Shown in pieces: positions 8,734-18,908 of a DNA stretch of 55,997 nt. A model generated the notes under the pieces. It made no database searches and was not told the DNA's origin. It saw nothing but the letters and a program-made list of their open reading frames with translations. The translations under genes were made by a program, and so were the position numbers. Source of the DNA: an uncultured Acetobacteraceae bacterium (GTDB lineage Bacteria > Pseudomonadota > Alphaproteobacteria > Acetobacterales > Acetobacteraceae); assembly GCA_903918315.1 (NCBI GenBank), contig CAIXEA010000233.1, positions 1 through 55,997 of the forward strand, given 5' to 3'. The stretch's first letter is position 1. The number at the start of each line of letters is the position of its first letter.

Positions 8734-10308
8734 TTACGCGAACGCTGCTGCCATCAGCGCCTTGGTATAATCAGCCTGAGGCGCCGAGAAGATCGACGCA
8801 GCGTCGCCCTGCTCCACCACCTTCCCACCGCGTAGCACGATGACGCGGTGGGAGAGTGCCTTTACGACCTTTAGATCGTGACTGATGAACAGATAGGCCA
8901 ACCCATGTCGGGTTTGCAGATCGCGCAGCAACTCCACAATCTGCGCCTGCACCGACATATCCAGAGCGCTGGTCGGCTCATCCAGCACGACAAAATGCGG
9001 CTTGAGAATCATCGCCCGGGCAATCGCAATACGCTGCCGTTGTCCGCCGCTAAACTCGTGTGGGTAGCGATCCGCGCTATCAGGGGACAAACCCACTTCC
9101 TCCAGCACGATCCGCACGCGCTCCATCCGCTGCGCATAAGTGAGGCTTGGTTCGTGAATGGCCAGGCCCTCCGCGACGATGTCGCCGACAGGTAAGCGCG
9201 GCGAGAGGCTGCCATAGGGATCCTGAAAGACGATCTGCATGCGGGCACGCAGATGCCGCATGGCTCGCTTGTCCAACCCGCCGATGTCCTGACCAAGATA
9301 GACGATGCGGCCGGTTGCGTGCTCCAGTCGCAAGGTTGCCAGGGCCAGCGTGGTTTTTCCGGACCCTGATTCGCCGACCAGGCCGACGGTTTCGCCTTCA
9401 CGCACAGCAAAGGTCACGCCATCGACGGCGCGGACGACGCCGATGACGCGGCGGAGCAATCCGCGGCGGATTGGGAAATGCACCTTAATGTCGTCGGCCT
9501 GCAGTACCTGTGGCGCATCGTCCGGAACAGGTGTGGGTTCGCCCTTGGGAACCGCCGCAAGCAGCATGCGCGTATAGGGATGCGCTGGCGCGGCGAAGAC
9601 CGTCGTCACCGGCCCCACTTCTACAATCTTGCCATCCTTCATGACCGCCACGCGATCCGCGAACCGGCGAACCAACGCCAGATCGTGCGTGATGAGCAGC
9701 AGTGCCAGGCCGCGTTGGGCTTTCAATTCCAGCAGTAAACTCAGAATTTGCGCCTGGATGGTCACATCCAGTGCGGTGGTAGGCTCATCGGCGATCAGCA
9801 AGGCCGGGTCGTTTGCCAGGGCCATGGCGATCATCACTCGCTGGCGTTGACCTCCGGACAGCTGATACGGAAAGGCCTCCAATCGGGATTCCGCATCGGC
9901 GAATCCTGCCTGTGTCAGGGCCTTGATCACCCGGGCGCGCAGGACGTCCGCTGGCAGCTTGTGATGGAGGGTGATCGCTTCAGAAATCTGCGATCCGATC
10001 CGATGCAGCGGGTTCAGACTGGTCATCGGTTCCTGAAACACGATCCCGGCTAAATCCCCCCGAACCCGGTGCAAGGCGGCCGCATCAGTGGCCATGATCT
10101 GGTGCCCATCCAGCGTGATCTGCCCGGTTGGATTCGTCCCGCCCGCGGGTAGTAGCTGTAGCAGGGATAATGCGGTCAGGGATTTGCCAGATCCTGACTC
10201 ACCGACCAATGCCAGGGTCTCTCCCCGATCAAGACTGAACGACACGCCATTTACGACGCGTTTGCTGCCAAATGCGACGGATAGGTCCTGGACCTCCACC
10301 AAACTCAT
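8734..10308 (-). CDS. yejF: Peptide ABC transporter ATP-binding protein YejF (two nucleotide-binding domains)
   Basis: A 524-residue duplicated ATPase. The first domain has Walker A GESGSGKS at 36-43, LSGGQRQR, and Walker B LLIADE. The second has [16 protein letters not shown] and FVVLDE. The fused two-domain layout and the gene order yejA-yejB-yejE-yejF match the YejABEF importer, known in enteric bacteria for oligopeptide and microcin C uptake. The start at 10308 overlaps the yejE stop by four bases. It ends four bases from the convergent flavin oxidoreductase gene. Confidence 0.92.
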   Translation of the reverse strand: MSLVEVQDLSVAFGSKRVVNGVSFSLDRGETLALVGESGSGKSLTALSLLQLLPAGGTNPTGQITLDGHQIMATDAAALHRVRGDLAGIVFQEPMTSLNPLHRIGSQISEAITLHHKLPADVLRARVIKALTQAGFADAESRLEAFPYQLSGGQRQRVMIAMALANDPALLIADEPTTALDVTIQAQILSLLLELKAQRGLALLLITHDLALVRRFADRVAVMKDGKIVEVGPVTTVFAAPAHPYTRMLLAAVPKGEPTPVPDDAPQVLQADDIKVHFPIRRGLLRRVIGVVRAVDGVTFAVREGETVGLVGESGSGKTTLALATLRLEHATGRIVYLGQDIGGLDKRAMRHLRARMQIVFQDPYGSLSPRLPVGDIVAEGLAIHEPSLTYAQRMERVRIVLEEVGLSPDSADRYPHEFSGGQRQRIAIARAMILKPHFVVLDEPTSALDMSVQAQIVELLRDLQTRHGLAYLFISHDLKVVKALSHRVIVLRGGKVVEQGDAASIFSAPQADYTKALMAAAFA

Positions 10309-11342
10309 GAGGTGCCGCCGGGCAAACGCCGCGGATCGAAGGCGTCTCGTACTGCCTCCCCCACGAAAATCAGCAGCGTCAGTATACCGCCGAGTACGAA
10401 AAATGCGGTGAACCCGAGCCAAGGCGCTGTCAGATTGCTCTTTCCCTGCGCCACGAGTTCCCCGAGAGAGGCCGAACCGGGAGGCAGGCCAAACCCCAGA
10501 AAATCCAAAGTCGACAAAAGCGTTACGGAACCGGACAAGGTAAAGGGCAGGTAGGTGAGCGTCGCGACCATCGCGTTCGGCAGTATATGCCGCCGCATCA
10601 CCACGATGTCTGATACGCCCAAGGCTTTTGCTGCGCGGACGTAATCAAGATTCCGCCCGCGCAGGAACTCTGCCCGCACCACGCCCGTCAGGCTCATCCA
10701 TCGGAAGAGCAGGAGGAAGATGAGCAGTACCCAGAAGCCCGGTGTGATGATGCTGCCGAGGATGATCAAGAGATAAAGCTCGGGCATGCCGCTCCAGACT
10801 TCGATAAACCGCTGGAATAGCAGGTCGGTCAAACCGCCGTAGAAGCCCTGTAATGCCCCCGCGATTACCCCGACCACGGACGAAAAGATGGTCAATGTGA
10901 AGCCGAACAGCACGGACAAGCGAAATCCGTAGATGACTCGCGCCAACACATCGCGCGCCTGATCATCCGTGCCGAGAGGGTTACGTAGGCTTGGCGGGGA
11001 TGGTGAGGGCGTGTCCAGATCCTTCACGGCCGTGCGGTAGCTGAATGGTATGAGCGGCCAGAGCATCCAGCCTTTCGCCTCAATCGTCTTACGCAACTCC
11101 GGATCGGTATAATCCGCTTCGATCGGCAGGAAGTCGGCACCAAACGCGTCCTCGCTGTAGTCCTGCAGGACTGGCACATACCAACGGCCTTCGAACCGAA
11201 GCATGAGCGGACGATCGTTGGCGATGAATTCCGCGAAGAGAGACAATCCGAACAAGGCAAGAAAAATCCACAAGGACCAAAATCCGCGTCGATTAGAGCG
11301 GAAGATCGCGATGCGGCGGCGAGTCACGGGACTGAGGTTCAA
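10305..11342 (-). CDS. yejE: Peptide ABC transporter permease YejE
   Basis: A 345-residue inner-membrane permease. It has the YejE-type N-terminus: one membrane helix (about 17-40) followed by a long periplasmic stretch with [19 protein letters not shown] and [18 protein letters not shown]. The transmembrane core then has the EAA-like coupling loop [20 protein letters not shown]. It pairs with YejB and is energised by YejF. Its start overlaps the yejB stop by four bases. Confidence 0.93.
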   Translation of the reverse strand: MNLSPVTRRRIAIFRSNRRGFWSLWIFLALFGLSLFAEFIANDRPLMLRFEGRWYVPVLQDYSEDAFGADFLPIEADYTDPELRKTIEAKGWMLWPLIPFSYRTAVKDLDTPSPSPPSLRNPLGTDDQARDVLARVIYGFRLSVLFGFTLTIFSSVVGVIAGALQGFYGGLTDLLFQRFIEVWSGMPELYLLIILGSIITPGFWVLLIFLLLFRWMSLTGVVRAEFLRGRNLDYVRAAKALGVSDIVVMRRHILPNAMVATLTYLPFTLSGSVTLLSTLDFLGFGLPPGSASLGELVAQGKSNLTAPWLGFTAFFVLGGILTLLIFVGEAVRDAFDPRRLPGGTS

Positions 11343-12406
11343 GACCGCGCCTCAAAATCGATACGGGGATCGACCAGCGTATACATCAGGTCACCGACGA
11401 TCTGCAGCAGTAACCCCGCCAGGGTGAAGAGATAGAGAGTGCCGAACATCACGGGGTAATCCCGCTGGATCGCGGCCTGAAAGCCCAGCAGCCCGAGGCC
11501 GTCGACGGAGAAGATGATCTCCACCAATAAAGCTGACGTAAATAGAATGCTGATGAATGCCTGCGGAAAGCCGGCGACGATCAACAACATGGCATTACGG
11601 AACATATGGCCATATAGCACCCGTTGCTCGCTGGCGCCTTTTGCGCGGGCGGTGACAGTGTACTGTTTTCCGATTTCCTCCAGAAAACAGTTTTTCGTCA
11701 GCATGGTCAGGCCAGCAAACCCGCCCACCACCATCGCGACCGTCGGAAGTACCATATGCCAGAGATAGTCAGTCGCCCGCGCCGGCCACGACCAATCTGA
11801 TGATCCTTCGCTGTTCAGTCCGCTGAGCGGAAACCAGTGCAAGAAACCCCCACCGGCGAAGACCACGACAAGGAGGATGGCCAGGAGAAAGCCCGGCACG
11901 GCATAGCCGATCAGGATCATGGCGCTGGTGGCCACGTCGAACCGGCTGCCATGCCGCACTGCCTTGGCGATACCGAGCGGAATTGAAATTCCGTACACCA
12001 GCAAGGTCGACCATAGCCCAAGTGAAACTGAAACCGGCATCCGATCGACCAATAGTTGCAACACCGTCTGATCGCGGAAGAAACTGCGTCCGAAGTCGAA
12101 GCGCAGATATCCCGACATCATGTCGCCGAACCGGGTCAGCGGTGGCTTGTCAAAGCCGAACATCTTGCGGATATCGGCGACGATCGCGGGATCCAGGCCC
12201 CGTGCCCCGCGATAAGTGCCGGAACCACCGAAATCGGATCCTGAACTCGTAAGGCGGGCGGAGACATCGCCTCGTCCCTTAAGCTGTGCAATCATCTGCT
12301 CCACCGGACCGCCAGGTGCGAACTGGATGATGGCAAAGTTGATCGCGATGATCCCGAATAGCGTCGGGATCACAAGCAGCAGGCGACGGAGGACGTAGGC
12401 GCCCAT
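11339..12406 (-). CDS. yejB: Peptide ABC transporter permease YejB
   Basis: A 355-residue inner-membrane permease. The N-terminus ([20 protein letters not shown]) is the typical first helix of DppB/OppB/YejB permeases, followed by [16 protein letters not shown]. The coupling loop [20 protein letters not shown] is characteristic. The insert at residues 45-80 is usual for YejB. It starts three bases after the yejA stop, within one operon. Confidence 0.93.
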   Translation of the reverse strand: MGAYVLRRLLLVIPTLFGIIAINFAIIQFAPGGPVEQMIAQLKGRGDVSARLTSSGSDFGGSGTYRGARGLDPAIVADIRKMFGFDKPPLTRFGDMMSGYLRFDFGRSFFRDQTVLQLLVDRMPVSVSLGLWSTLLVYGISIPLGIAKAVRHGSRFDVATSAMILIGYAVPGFLLAILLVVVFAGGGFLHWFPLSGLNSEGSSDWSWPARATDYLWHMVLPTVAMVVGGFAGLTMLTKNCFLEEIGKQYTVTARAKGASEQRVLYGHMFRNAMLLIVAGFPQAFISILFTSALLVEIIFSVDGLGLLGFQAAIQRDYPVMFGTLYLFTLAGLLLQIVGDLMYTLVDPRIDFEARS

Positions 12407-12409
12407 GAC

Positions 12410-14287
12410 CTATTGCCGGCCGCGCGCAGCGTCGGTGATGGCGGCTTTGGCGGAATCCAGCCACCAGGAGTCGAAATTGATGCCATCACGGATGGGTTTG
12501 TCTGGCCGGGCAAATCGGTCCCACCAGGCGATGTGGTATTCCAGACTGCCCCAGTTCGGCACCAAGTACCAATTATTGAGTAACACCCGGTCAAGCGCGC
12601 GCGCCGCATTGATCAGCGGGCCTTTTTCCTGGGCTGTGACAATCGTCTCAACCAGGGTGTCGACCGCTGGGTCGCAGACTCCAGCGACATTCATGCTGCC
12701 TGGGGCCTTAGCGGCAGCGCAGCTGAAATAGTCGCGAAGCTCGTTACCCGGCACGTCGCCCTGTCCGTAGACGATCATGATCATATCAAAATCGAAGTCG
12801 TCGGTCAGCCGTTGGTACTGGGCTGGATCCACGGTCCGAACTTTCGCATCTATGCCGAGCTTTTGCAGAATCTGGGTATAGGGAAGGGATGGACGCTCCA
12901 ATGACGGTTCATCGATCAGGATTGTGAATCCCATCTGCTGGCCGCTTGCATCCACCAGTTTGCGGTCCTTCACCGTCCAGCCGGCCTCCCTCAACAGGTC
13001 GAGCGCATGGCGCAGCTGTTCGCGATTATTGCCGGATCCATCGGTCACGGGCACGGCGAATTCGGTTTTGAAAACGGCTTCGGGAAGTGAGGCCCGGAAC
13101 GGTTCCAACAACGCTGTTTCCGCGGCGGAAGGGAGGCCGGTGGACGCCAGTTCACTGTTGCTAAAATAGCTCTGCGTGCGGCTATAGGCCCCGTAGAACA
13201 GGGTCTTGTTCGACCATTCGAAATCGAACACTTCCGCGATGGCCTGCCGCACCAGGCGGTTTGAGAACACGCCGCGTCTTGTGTTCATCGCATAGCCCTG
13301 GATCCCGTTCGGCAATTGGTGCGGGAAGCTTTTTTTGATAACCTGTCCGGCCTTCACAGCCGGAAAATCGTATGCTGTTGCCCAGTTTTTGGACACGTTT
13401 TCGCTCCGCACATCGATCTGGCCTGCCTTGAAGGCCTCCATCGCCACTGTGCCGTCGCGGAAATATTCGACCTTCACCTTGTCGAAATTGTTGGTCCCAA
13501 TCCCTGTCGGCCGCTTCGCCGCCCACCAATTGGGATCACGCGTATAGGTAACGGAGCGTCCCAACTCGAAGCTTGCGACTTTGTATGGACCTGAGCCGAC
13601 CGGCGTATCGGTCAGGGGGCGTGCGAAGTCCCGTCCCTGAAAGAAATGCTTTGGCAGCACCGGCAGACTTCCAACGATCAAGGGCAGGTCGCGGTTTTGG
13701 TTTGATTTGAAGTGAAACACGACCCGTCGCGGCCCCTCCACGACCACCTCGCCAACGTCAGCGTACTGGATTTTGAAGCTCGGCCGCCCCTGCGCCAGAA
13801 GAGTGCGGTAAGTCCAGGCAACATCGTCGGCGGTGACAGGCGAACCGTCAGAGAATCGCGCCTCGGGCCGCAATTCGAAAGCAACCCACATTTTGTCGGC
13901 GGGCAATTCAATCACCTCCGCCAAATGCCCATAGGCCGTGGAACCTTCGTCGGCCGAACCGGTCAGCAAACTCTCCCAAACATGTCCGACGCTGGTACCG
14001 GACCCGGAGCCACCGGGCAGTATGATCCAGGGGCTGGTCAGTCCAAACGCCGAAGTCCCGCGCAAAATGAACGGGTTGAAACTGTCAAACGTGCCAACGT
14101 GACCCAGTGTGACCGTGCCGCCTTTCGGTGCATCCGGGTTCACATAAGGATAGTGCGGGAAGTTTGGGGGCAGCGCGGGGGTACCGAGCACAGTGATCGC
14201 GTGGCTGCGGGTGACATCGGCGCGCGCGGTCGGCGCGGACAACAGCAGAAGAAGCAAACAGGCTATGATACGCAAGGTTCGCCTCAT
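12410..14287 (-). CDS. yejA: Periplasmic peptide-binding protein YejA
   Basis: A 625-residue family 5 extracellular solute-binding protein. A Sec signal peptide is visible: MRRTLRII, then a leucine-rich core, ending at SAPTARA-D around residue 23. The mature part opens with the YejA-like HYPYVNPDAPKGGTV and contains ARFSDGSPVTADDVAWTYRT, the family signature near the first lobe. It captures oligopeptides in the periplasm for YejB/YejE/YejF. It is the first gene of the operon; the gap to the upstream hisN-like gene is only 34 bases, so read-through from that gene is possible. Confidence 0.92.
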   Translation of the reverse strand: MRRTLRIIACLLLLLLSAPTARADVTRSHAITVLGTPALPPNFPHYPYVNPDAPKGGTVTLGHVGTFDSFNPFILRGTSAFGLTSPWIILPGGSGSGTSVGHVWESLLTGSADEGSTAYGHLAEVIELPADKMWVAFELRPEARFSDGSPVTADDVAWTYRTLLAQGRPSFKIQYADVGEVVVEGPRRVVFHFKSNQNRDLPLIVGSLPVLPKHFFQGRDFARPLTDTPVGSGPYKVASFELGRSVTYTRDPNWWAAKRPTGIGTNNFDKVKVEYFRDGTVAMEAFKAGQIDVRSENVSKNWATAYDFPAVKAGQVIKKSFPHQLPNGIQGYAMNTRRGVFSNRLVRQAIAEVFDFEWSNKTLFYGAYSRTQSYFSNSELASTGLPSAAETALLEPFRASLPEAVFKTEFAVPVTDGSGNNREQLRHALDLLREAGWTVKDRKLVDASGQQMGFTILIDEPSLERPSLPYTQILQKLGIDAKVRTVDPAQYQRLTDDFDFDMIMIVYGQGDVPGNELRDYFSCAAAKAPGSMNVAGVCDPAVDTLVETIVTAQEKGPLINAARALDRVLLNNWYLVPNWGSLEYHIAWWDRFARPDKPIRDGINFDSWWLDSAKAAITDAARGRQ

Positions 14288-14321
14288 GGGTCAGTGGTGG
14301 CGTCGCACCCTGAGCCAGGCG

Positions 14322-15059
14322 CTACCGGCTGGCAACTATAGGTTGGTTGAGCGCCGCGATGGCCAATGGCAGGAGTGCGGGATCGCCAACTGCCAGTACC
14401 CGGCCATCGCCATCTGCGCGCAGGGGGGCCCCGCTCCAGTCAGTGACACGTCCCCCCGCCCCCTCAATGACGGCGGAGAGAGGCGCCCAGTCCCAGATTT
14501 TCATATCCGATTCGGCGATGATGTCGATTTGCCCAAGCGACATCAGGCCATAGGCGTAGCAATCCCCACCCCAATAGTTCCGTCTCACGTGTGAGGCGAG
14601 CGATCGCCAGCGTGGTGTGTCAGTGTCGCTGAGCATTTCCGGACTGGTGCAGGACAGTTCTGCGTCAGCCAGACGGCCGCAGGGGCGGCATCCGATCTGT
14701 CCGCCGAGAGGCCCACGGAACGTCGTCGGCCGCCCTTTGGCGCCGATCCAGCGCTCCCCGGTTACGGGTTGGTCGATGATGCCGATGATTGGTTCGTCGC
14801 CTTGCAGCAGCGCAACCAGAATACCAAAGGTGGGTCGACCTGTGATGAAGGCGCGTGTGCCATCAATGGGGTCCAGCACCCAGCGGTAGGGCGATTCTGG
14901 GCGCTCGAGGCCGAATTCCTCTCCCAGTATTCCATGCAGTGGAAACCGCTCACTCAATACGGCCCGCATCGCAAGTTCCGCCGTGCGATCGGCGATCGTG
15001 ACTGGAGACCGGTCAGACTTTGCATCCGCGGCAACACCAGCACGAAAAAACGGACGCAC
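14322..15059 (-). CDS. hisN: Inositol-monophosphatase-family protein, probably histidinol-phosphatase (HisN type); start uncertain
   Basis: The GTG at 15059 gives 245 residues. Metal-binding motifs of the IMPase superfamily are present: GEEFG, then DPIDGTRAFITGRP, and WDWAPLSAVIEGAGG near the C-terminus. The family includes HisN, which removes phosphate from histidinol phosphate with Mg2+. The family's first helix is missing from this version but is encoded in the same frame just upstream (PDLTDLIAAAEAAADVAG, ending at the GTG). No ATG, GTG or TTG precedes that stretch. A CTG at 15125-15123 overlaps the TGA of the cytochrome gene and is a plausible true start. Function within the superfamily is likely but not proven; CysQ or SuhB-like activity is the alternative. 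Confidence 0.78.
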   Translation of the reverse strand: MRPFFRAGVAADAKSDRSPVTIADRTAELAMRAVLSERFPLHGILGEEFGLERPESPYRWVLDPIDGTRAFITGRPTFGILVALLQGDEPIIGIIDQPVTGERWIGAKGRPTTFRGPLGGQIGCRPCGRLADAELSCTSPEMLSDTDTPRWRSLASHVRRNYWGGDCYAYGLMSLGQIDIIAESDMKIWDWAPLSAVIEGAGGRVTDWSGAPLRADGDGRVLAVGDPALLPLAIAALNQPIVASR

Positions 15060-15121
15060 AACCGCCCCAGCGACGTCCGCAGCGGCTTCAGCCGCTGCGA
15101 TCAGGTCGGTGAGATCGGGGA

Positions 15122-15667
15122 TCAGGGCAGCGCGATGGGGTTGTGAGACAGGCCGCGCAAATAGGCGATCACGTCAGCACGCTGTTCAACGCTCTTGATA
15201 CCGCCAAAGGCCATGCGGGTGCCGGGCGCGAAAGCCGTCGGCTTTGCCAACCAGGCGTTCAGGTCATCGTAGCTCCAGTTACCAGCCTTCCCTTTGACCG
15301 CGGCGGAGTAGTTGAACCCTTCCATGTGGCCACGGGCGCCGCCGACGACGCCATAGAGGTTCGGCCCGACGCCGGCCTTACCGCCTTCGGCCACGGTGTG
15401 GCACGACACGCACAGCTTCTTAACAAGGCCCTCACCAGCAGCCGGGTCGGCTTTTGCCATCAACGAACCGATGGCCGGCAATTCTTCTGATTTAGCCGGC
15501 GCCGCAGCCGAAGCCTCAGCTGTCGCAGCGGCACCTTCGATCTTCAGAACCTCGTGCTCCGGCTTGGTGTCATGGATGAGGTTGACGCTGAGCCAGCCGG
15601 TAAGAAAAAAGACAATGCCGGCGATCAGGATCGCGGCCATGCCCTTGTTGACCTCGGTGCTGTCCAT
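15122..15667 (-). CDS. cycM: Membrane-anchored class I cytochrome c (CycM type)
   Basis: A 181-residue protein. One N-terminal membrane helix (about 10-32) acts as an uncleaved anchor. An Ala/Glu-rich linker (40-65) follows, then a class I cytochrome c domain with the haem site CVSCH (86-90) and Met152 in GTRMAFGG as the probable sixth ligand. Such anchored cytochromes carry electrons from the bc1 complex to terminal oxidases at the periplasmic face. The start at 15667 puts the charged MDSTEVNKG before the helix. An ATG four codons earlier is possible. Confidence 0.87.
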   Translation of the reverse strand: MDSTEVNKGMAAILIAGIVFFLTGWLSVNLIHDTKPEHEVLKIEGAAATAEASAAAPAKSEELPAIGSLMAKADPAAGEGLVKKLCVSCHTVAEGGKAGVGPNLYGVVGGARGHMEGFNYSAAVKGKAGNWSYDDLNAWLAKPTAFAPGTRMAFGGIKSVEQRADVIAYLRGLSHNPIALP

Positions 15668-15849
15668 AAGGCGTAACATCCTCGTCGTTTGCTGCTACTC
15701 AGCGTGGTGATCCGCTGGGGAGCGTGGGGTTCATCGGACGCGCGCCGTTGCGCGCAGGACAGCGCGTCCATAAGCTGAGGGCACAATAAGGAAACCGCTT
15801 CCCCCCTTCAACCCACCCCGCAGACCAAATTGCAATCGATCGGAACGCC
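15668..15849. promoter_or_regulatory. Divergent intergenic region between cycM and kdsB
   Basis: This 182-base gap lies between divergent genes and should carry both promoters. No convincing promoter hexamers, operator or small gene were recognised. Confidence 0.35.
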
Positions 15850-16596
15850 GTGAACCCTATCGTCGTCATTCCAGCTCGCCTGGCATCTACCCGCTTGCCC
15901 AACAAGCCTCTCGCGGACATCCATGGCAAACCCATGATCGTCCATATGCTGGAACGTGGGCTGGAAGCCGATATCGGTCCTGTCGCCGTCGCCTGTGCAG
16001 ATCAGGCGATCGCGGATGCCGTGCGGGATGCCGGGGGCATTGCCGTCCTGACCGATCCTGCGCTGCCTTCCGGTTCCGATCGGGTTCACGCGGCCTTGGC
16101 TGCCTTGGATCCGGGGGGGCGTCACGACGTCGTCGTCAACCTTCAGGGTGATTTTCCGACGCTCGAAGCGATGCAGCTACGCCTGGTGATCAAACCTCTG
16201 GCCGATGCGGCGATCGATATCGGAACATTGGTGGTGCCGATTCATTCAGAGGAGGAGGCGCACACTGAGTCTTTCGTGAAGGCCGCAGTCGCGTTTGGTG
16301 ACGGTCAATCGATCGCGCCAGCCCTCTATTTCTCCCGTATGCCAATTCCATGGGGTGATGGGCCGCGCTGGCATCACGTCGGGATCTATGCCTATCGGCG
16401 GGCCGCGCTGGATCGCTTTGTCGCGCTGCCGCCCAGTCCGCTTGAGCAGCGGGAAAGCCTTGAACAATTGCGCGCACTGGAGGCAGGCATGCGGATTGCG
16501 TGCGTCCGGATGGACTATGGTCCTTTTGGGGTCGATACCCCGGCCGACCTGGAGCGAGCGCGTAACCTTCTGATTTCGAAAGGTAAGCCGGCATGA
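15850..16596 (+). CDS. kdsB: 3-deoxy-manno-octulosonate cytidylyltransferase
   Basis: A 248-residue protein that activates Kdo with CTP to CMP-Kdo in the cytoplasm for lipopolysaccharide inner-core synthesis. It shows the nucleotide-binding signature VVIPARLASTRLPNKPLADI at residues 5-24, LPSGSDRVHAAL, VVNLQGDFPTL with the metal-binding Asp, and HHVGIYAYRRAAL. The start is GTG at 15850. It overlaps pheA by four bases (ATGA), so lipid A-core and phenylalanine synthesis genes are co-translated here. Confidence 0.93.
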   Translation: MNPIVVIPARLASTRLPNKPLADIHGKPMIVHMLERGLEADIGPVAVACADQAIADAVRDAGGIAVLTDPALPSGSDRVHAALAALDPGGRHDVVVNLQGDFPTLEAMQLRLVIKPLADAAIDIGTLVVPIHSEEEAHTESFVKAAVAFGDGQSIAPALYFSRMPIPWGDGPRWHHVGIYAYRRAALDRFVALPPSPLEQRESLEQLRALEAGMRIACVRMDYGPFGVDTPADLERARNLLISKGKPA

Positions 16597-17441
16597 GCGG
16601 CATGATCGCATTTCAAGGCGTCCCTGGCGCTTATTCCGACCTCGCCTGTCGCTTCGCATACCCGCAGATGACCACATTGCCATGCGAGTCGTTTGAGACT
16701 GCGATGGATGCGGTGCGGGACGGTACGGTCGCACTGGCGATGCTGCCCTGTGAAAATAGCCTCGCTGGACGGGTGCCGGACATTCACCATCTGCTGCCGG
16801 ATTCCGGGTTGTTTGTGGTGGGGGAGCATTTTCAGCGAGTCGAGCACTGCCTGCTGGGGATCAAAGGTGCAACGCTGTCCGACCTGAAGCGGGCCCATTC
16901 TCACACGGTCGCCTTGGGTCAGGTGCGGCGTATCCTTCGTACCTTGGGTCTGACCCCGGTGGTCGAGGCGGATACCGCTGGTGCGGCGCAGCTTGTCGCG
17001 CAATGGGGAAACAAGGAAGAGGCCGCGATCGCGTCCTCGTTGGCAGCGGACATTTACGGGTTGGATATATTGCGCTCGAATGTGGAAGACGCCGCACACA
17101 ATACCACCCGTTTCTACGTGATGGCCAAGCGGCCGGTGACCCCACCGCCGACCCTGCCGAACCTTATGACGACCTTCGTTTTCCGCGTCAGGAACGTCCC
17201 CGCGGCTCTCTATAAGGCGCTTGGTGGTTTTGCGACCAACGGTGTGAATATGACCAAATTGGAAAGTTACATGATGGGCGGTGAATTCGCGGCGACACAG
17301 TTCCTCTGCGACGTCGACGGTCACCCCGAGCAGCCGGCGCTGCGCCGCGCGCTTGAGGAATTGTCATTTTTTTCTTCAGAGGTTCGCGTCCTTGGCGTTT
17401 ATTCAGCCGCGGCGTTCCGCCAGACTCAACCCGCGGTGTGA
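16593..17441 (+). CDS. pheA: Prephenate dehydratase
   Basis: A 282-residue monofunctional enzyme, not fused to chorismate mutase as in enterics. Residues 4-178 form the catalytic domain (FQGVPGAYSDLA, LPCENSLAGRV, and the HNTTRFYVM segment with the catalytic Thr-Arg-Phe). Residues 188-268 form an ACT domain (ALYKALGGFATNGVNMTKLES) for feedback by phenylalanine. The motif ESRP found in many homologues reads ESYM here, so allosteric behaviour may differ. It converts prephenate to phenylpyruvate. Its last 16 bases overlap the convergent glycosyltransferase gene. Confidence 0.93.
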   Translation: MSGMIAFQGVPGAYSDLACRFAYPQMTTLPCESFETAMDAVRDGTVALAMLPCENSLAGRVPDIHHLLPDSGLFVVGEHFQRVEHCLLGIKGATLSDLKRAHSHTVALGQVRRILRTLGLTPVVEADTAGAAQLVAQWGNKEEAAIASSLAADIYGLDILRSNVEDAAHNTTRFYVMAKRPVTPPPTLPNLMTTFVFRVRNVPAALYKALGGFATNGVNMTKLESYMMGGEFAATQFLCDVDGHPEQPALRRALEELSFFSSEVRVLGVYSAAAFRQTQPAV

Positions 17442-18727
17442 GGACCTGCGGCCAACGCTCCTCGGCGTCCTACTGGCCGCCTGGGGGAGGGCGCCGGACT
17501 CAGCGCCGTACCGGTCATGCGTTCTATAAGCGCCCTGAATAATGCCAGGTAGGCCGGCATCGACAGGTTGGCTTCCGCGTATTGCCGGGCATTGCTTCTC
17601 AGCCTTTGGTTGAGGGCTGCGTCCTCAAGGAGTTCGCGGATCCGGCTTGCCAATCCGGCGGGATCGAAGAATGACGCAAGGAGCCCGTTTTCCCCATCCG
17701 TGATGAATTCACGTACGGGTTGCGTGTCACTGCCCACGATGGCGCAGCCCATCGCAAGTGCTTCCCGCAGTGACCAGGACGCAACAAATGGGTAGGTGAG
17801 ATAAACGTGCGCATCCGAGCGCTGCATCATTTGGACGTAGGCGCTGTAGGGGAGGCGGCCGGGAAATGCGACCCGGTTTAGATCGATCTGATCGCCGACT
17901 TCGCGCATCATTCGCTCCCGCCAGGTGCCGCCGCCTGCTGGCGCGTTGCCATAGCTGATCCCATCACCGCCGACGATCACGATGCGGACGTCTGGCCGCG
18001 CCTTCTGGAGGTATGGAATGGTGCGCATGATCAGTGGGAACCCCCGATACGGTTCCAGGTCCCGGGCGACATACGTCACCAGCTTGTCCGCCGGTTCGAT
18101 CGTCATGTCACCGATGACCATCGCTGCTTGCCGGATCTCGGGATTGGGTTGGCAAACGTCCAAATTCACGCCTTCCGGCAGAAGGTTGATCTGATCGCGG
18201 GCCCAGGCGGGGTACGTCGATAATTGCCATGCGGTTGGCGTCAGCCCCTCACCCCCGAGATGGAGCGCGAGGTGGTTCACCGCGTTCTTGGCACGAATGC
18301 GTGGAAAATCATTGGTATTGATCGGAAACTCCGGGTCGAACCCCACATCGATGCCCTCGGGTTCATAATAGAACTCCATGTAACCAAGGAGCGGAACCCC
18401 AGGCCAGACATCACGGAGGTTCAGCATTTCACCCCAGCCGTGATGGCCGATGATGATATCCGGCTGATAGCCAAGCCTTTGAAGATTCGCGGCCGTGGCG
18501 CCGACGACCTCGGCGCGCCGCATCGCGGCGTCCAATTCCCGTGCCGCGATGTGGGTTTCAGCGGCGGCCGTCGGTGGTCTTGGGTAAGGCACCTTGCGGG
18601 CGCCATCGATCTGGTTGTCGTTGGGTTCGGTTATAAAAACGATGTCGTGCTGTTTCGACTGAGCGAGATGCCGTACAATATGGAGGAATTGACCCGGGAA
18701 ATTCTGGTGAACGAACAGGAATTTCAC
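17426..18727 (-). CDS. GT4-family glycosyltransferase
   Basis: A 433-residue GT-B-fold protein. The start MKFLFVHQNFPGQFLHIVRHL is a typical GT4 opening. HHGWGEMLNL lies in the acceptor lobe, and VTYVARDLEPYRGFPLIMRT and the REALAMGCAIVGSDTQPVREFI segment (the EX7E-type donor site) in the C-terminal lobe. There is no membrane segment. It presumably transfers a sugar onto a glycan or protein of the neighbouring surface/export locus; donor and acceptor are unknown. It lies downstream of the minus-strand cluster but has its own 181-base leader. The C-terminal tail (SPAPSPRRPVGRRG) is basic and probably disordered. Confidence 0.85.
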   Translation of the reverse strand: MKFLFVHQNFPGQFLHIVRHLAQSKQHDIVFITEPNDNQIDGARKVPYPRPPTAAAETHIAARELDAAMRRAEVVGATAANLQRLGYQPDIIIGHHGWGEMLNLRDVWPGVPLLGYMEFYYEPEGIDVGFDPEFPINTNDFPRIRAKNAVNHLALHLGGEGLTPTAWQLSTYPAWARDQINLLPEGVNLDVCQPNPEIRQAAMVIGDMTIEPADKLVTYVARDLEPYRGFPLIMRTIPYLQKARPDVRIVIVGGDGISYGNAPAGGGTWRERMMREVGDQIDLNRVAFPGRLPYSAYVQMMQRSDAHVYLTYPFVASWSLREALAMGCAIVGSDTQPVREFITDGENGLLASFFDPAGLASRIRELLEDAALNQRLRSNARQYAEANLSMPAYLALFRALIERMTGTALSPAPSPRRPVGRRGALAAGPHTAG

Positions 18728-18908
18728 GGCTTTACACGCTCCTGCGATCCGAGGCTTTGGCTAGAGCCTGCCCGTCTGAAGACGGACTCGCTCCAGGTAT
18801 GTTTGATCGAGCAATTGCACCATTTTATTGATCGCTACGCGATTCAACCTAAATCGGTATTGCTCTGGTGAGCAGGCCGCCCCGCCCATGGTTCCCAGTG
18901 CCGACTAA
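18728..18908. promoter_or_regulatory. Leader region of the GT4 gene with a perfect palindrome
   Basis: This 181-base gap lies upstream of the GT4 gene and downstream of the ChW-like gene. It holds CCGTCT-GA-AGACGG at 18772-18785, a perfect six-base inverted repeat about 45 bases ahead of the start codon. Its position suits a regulator binding site. The region around 18815-18865 is AT-richer than its surroundings and may hold the promoter. Confidence 0.4.
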
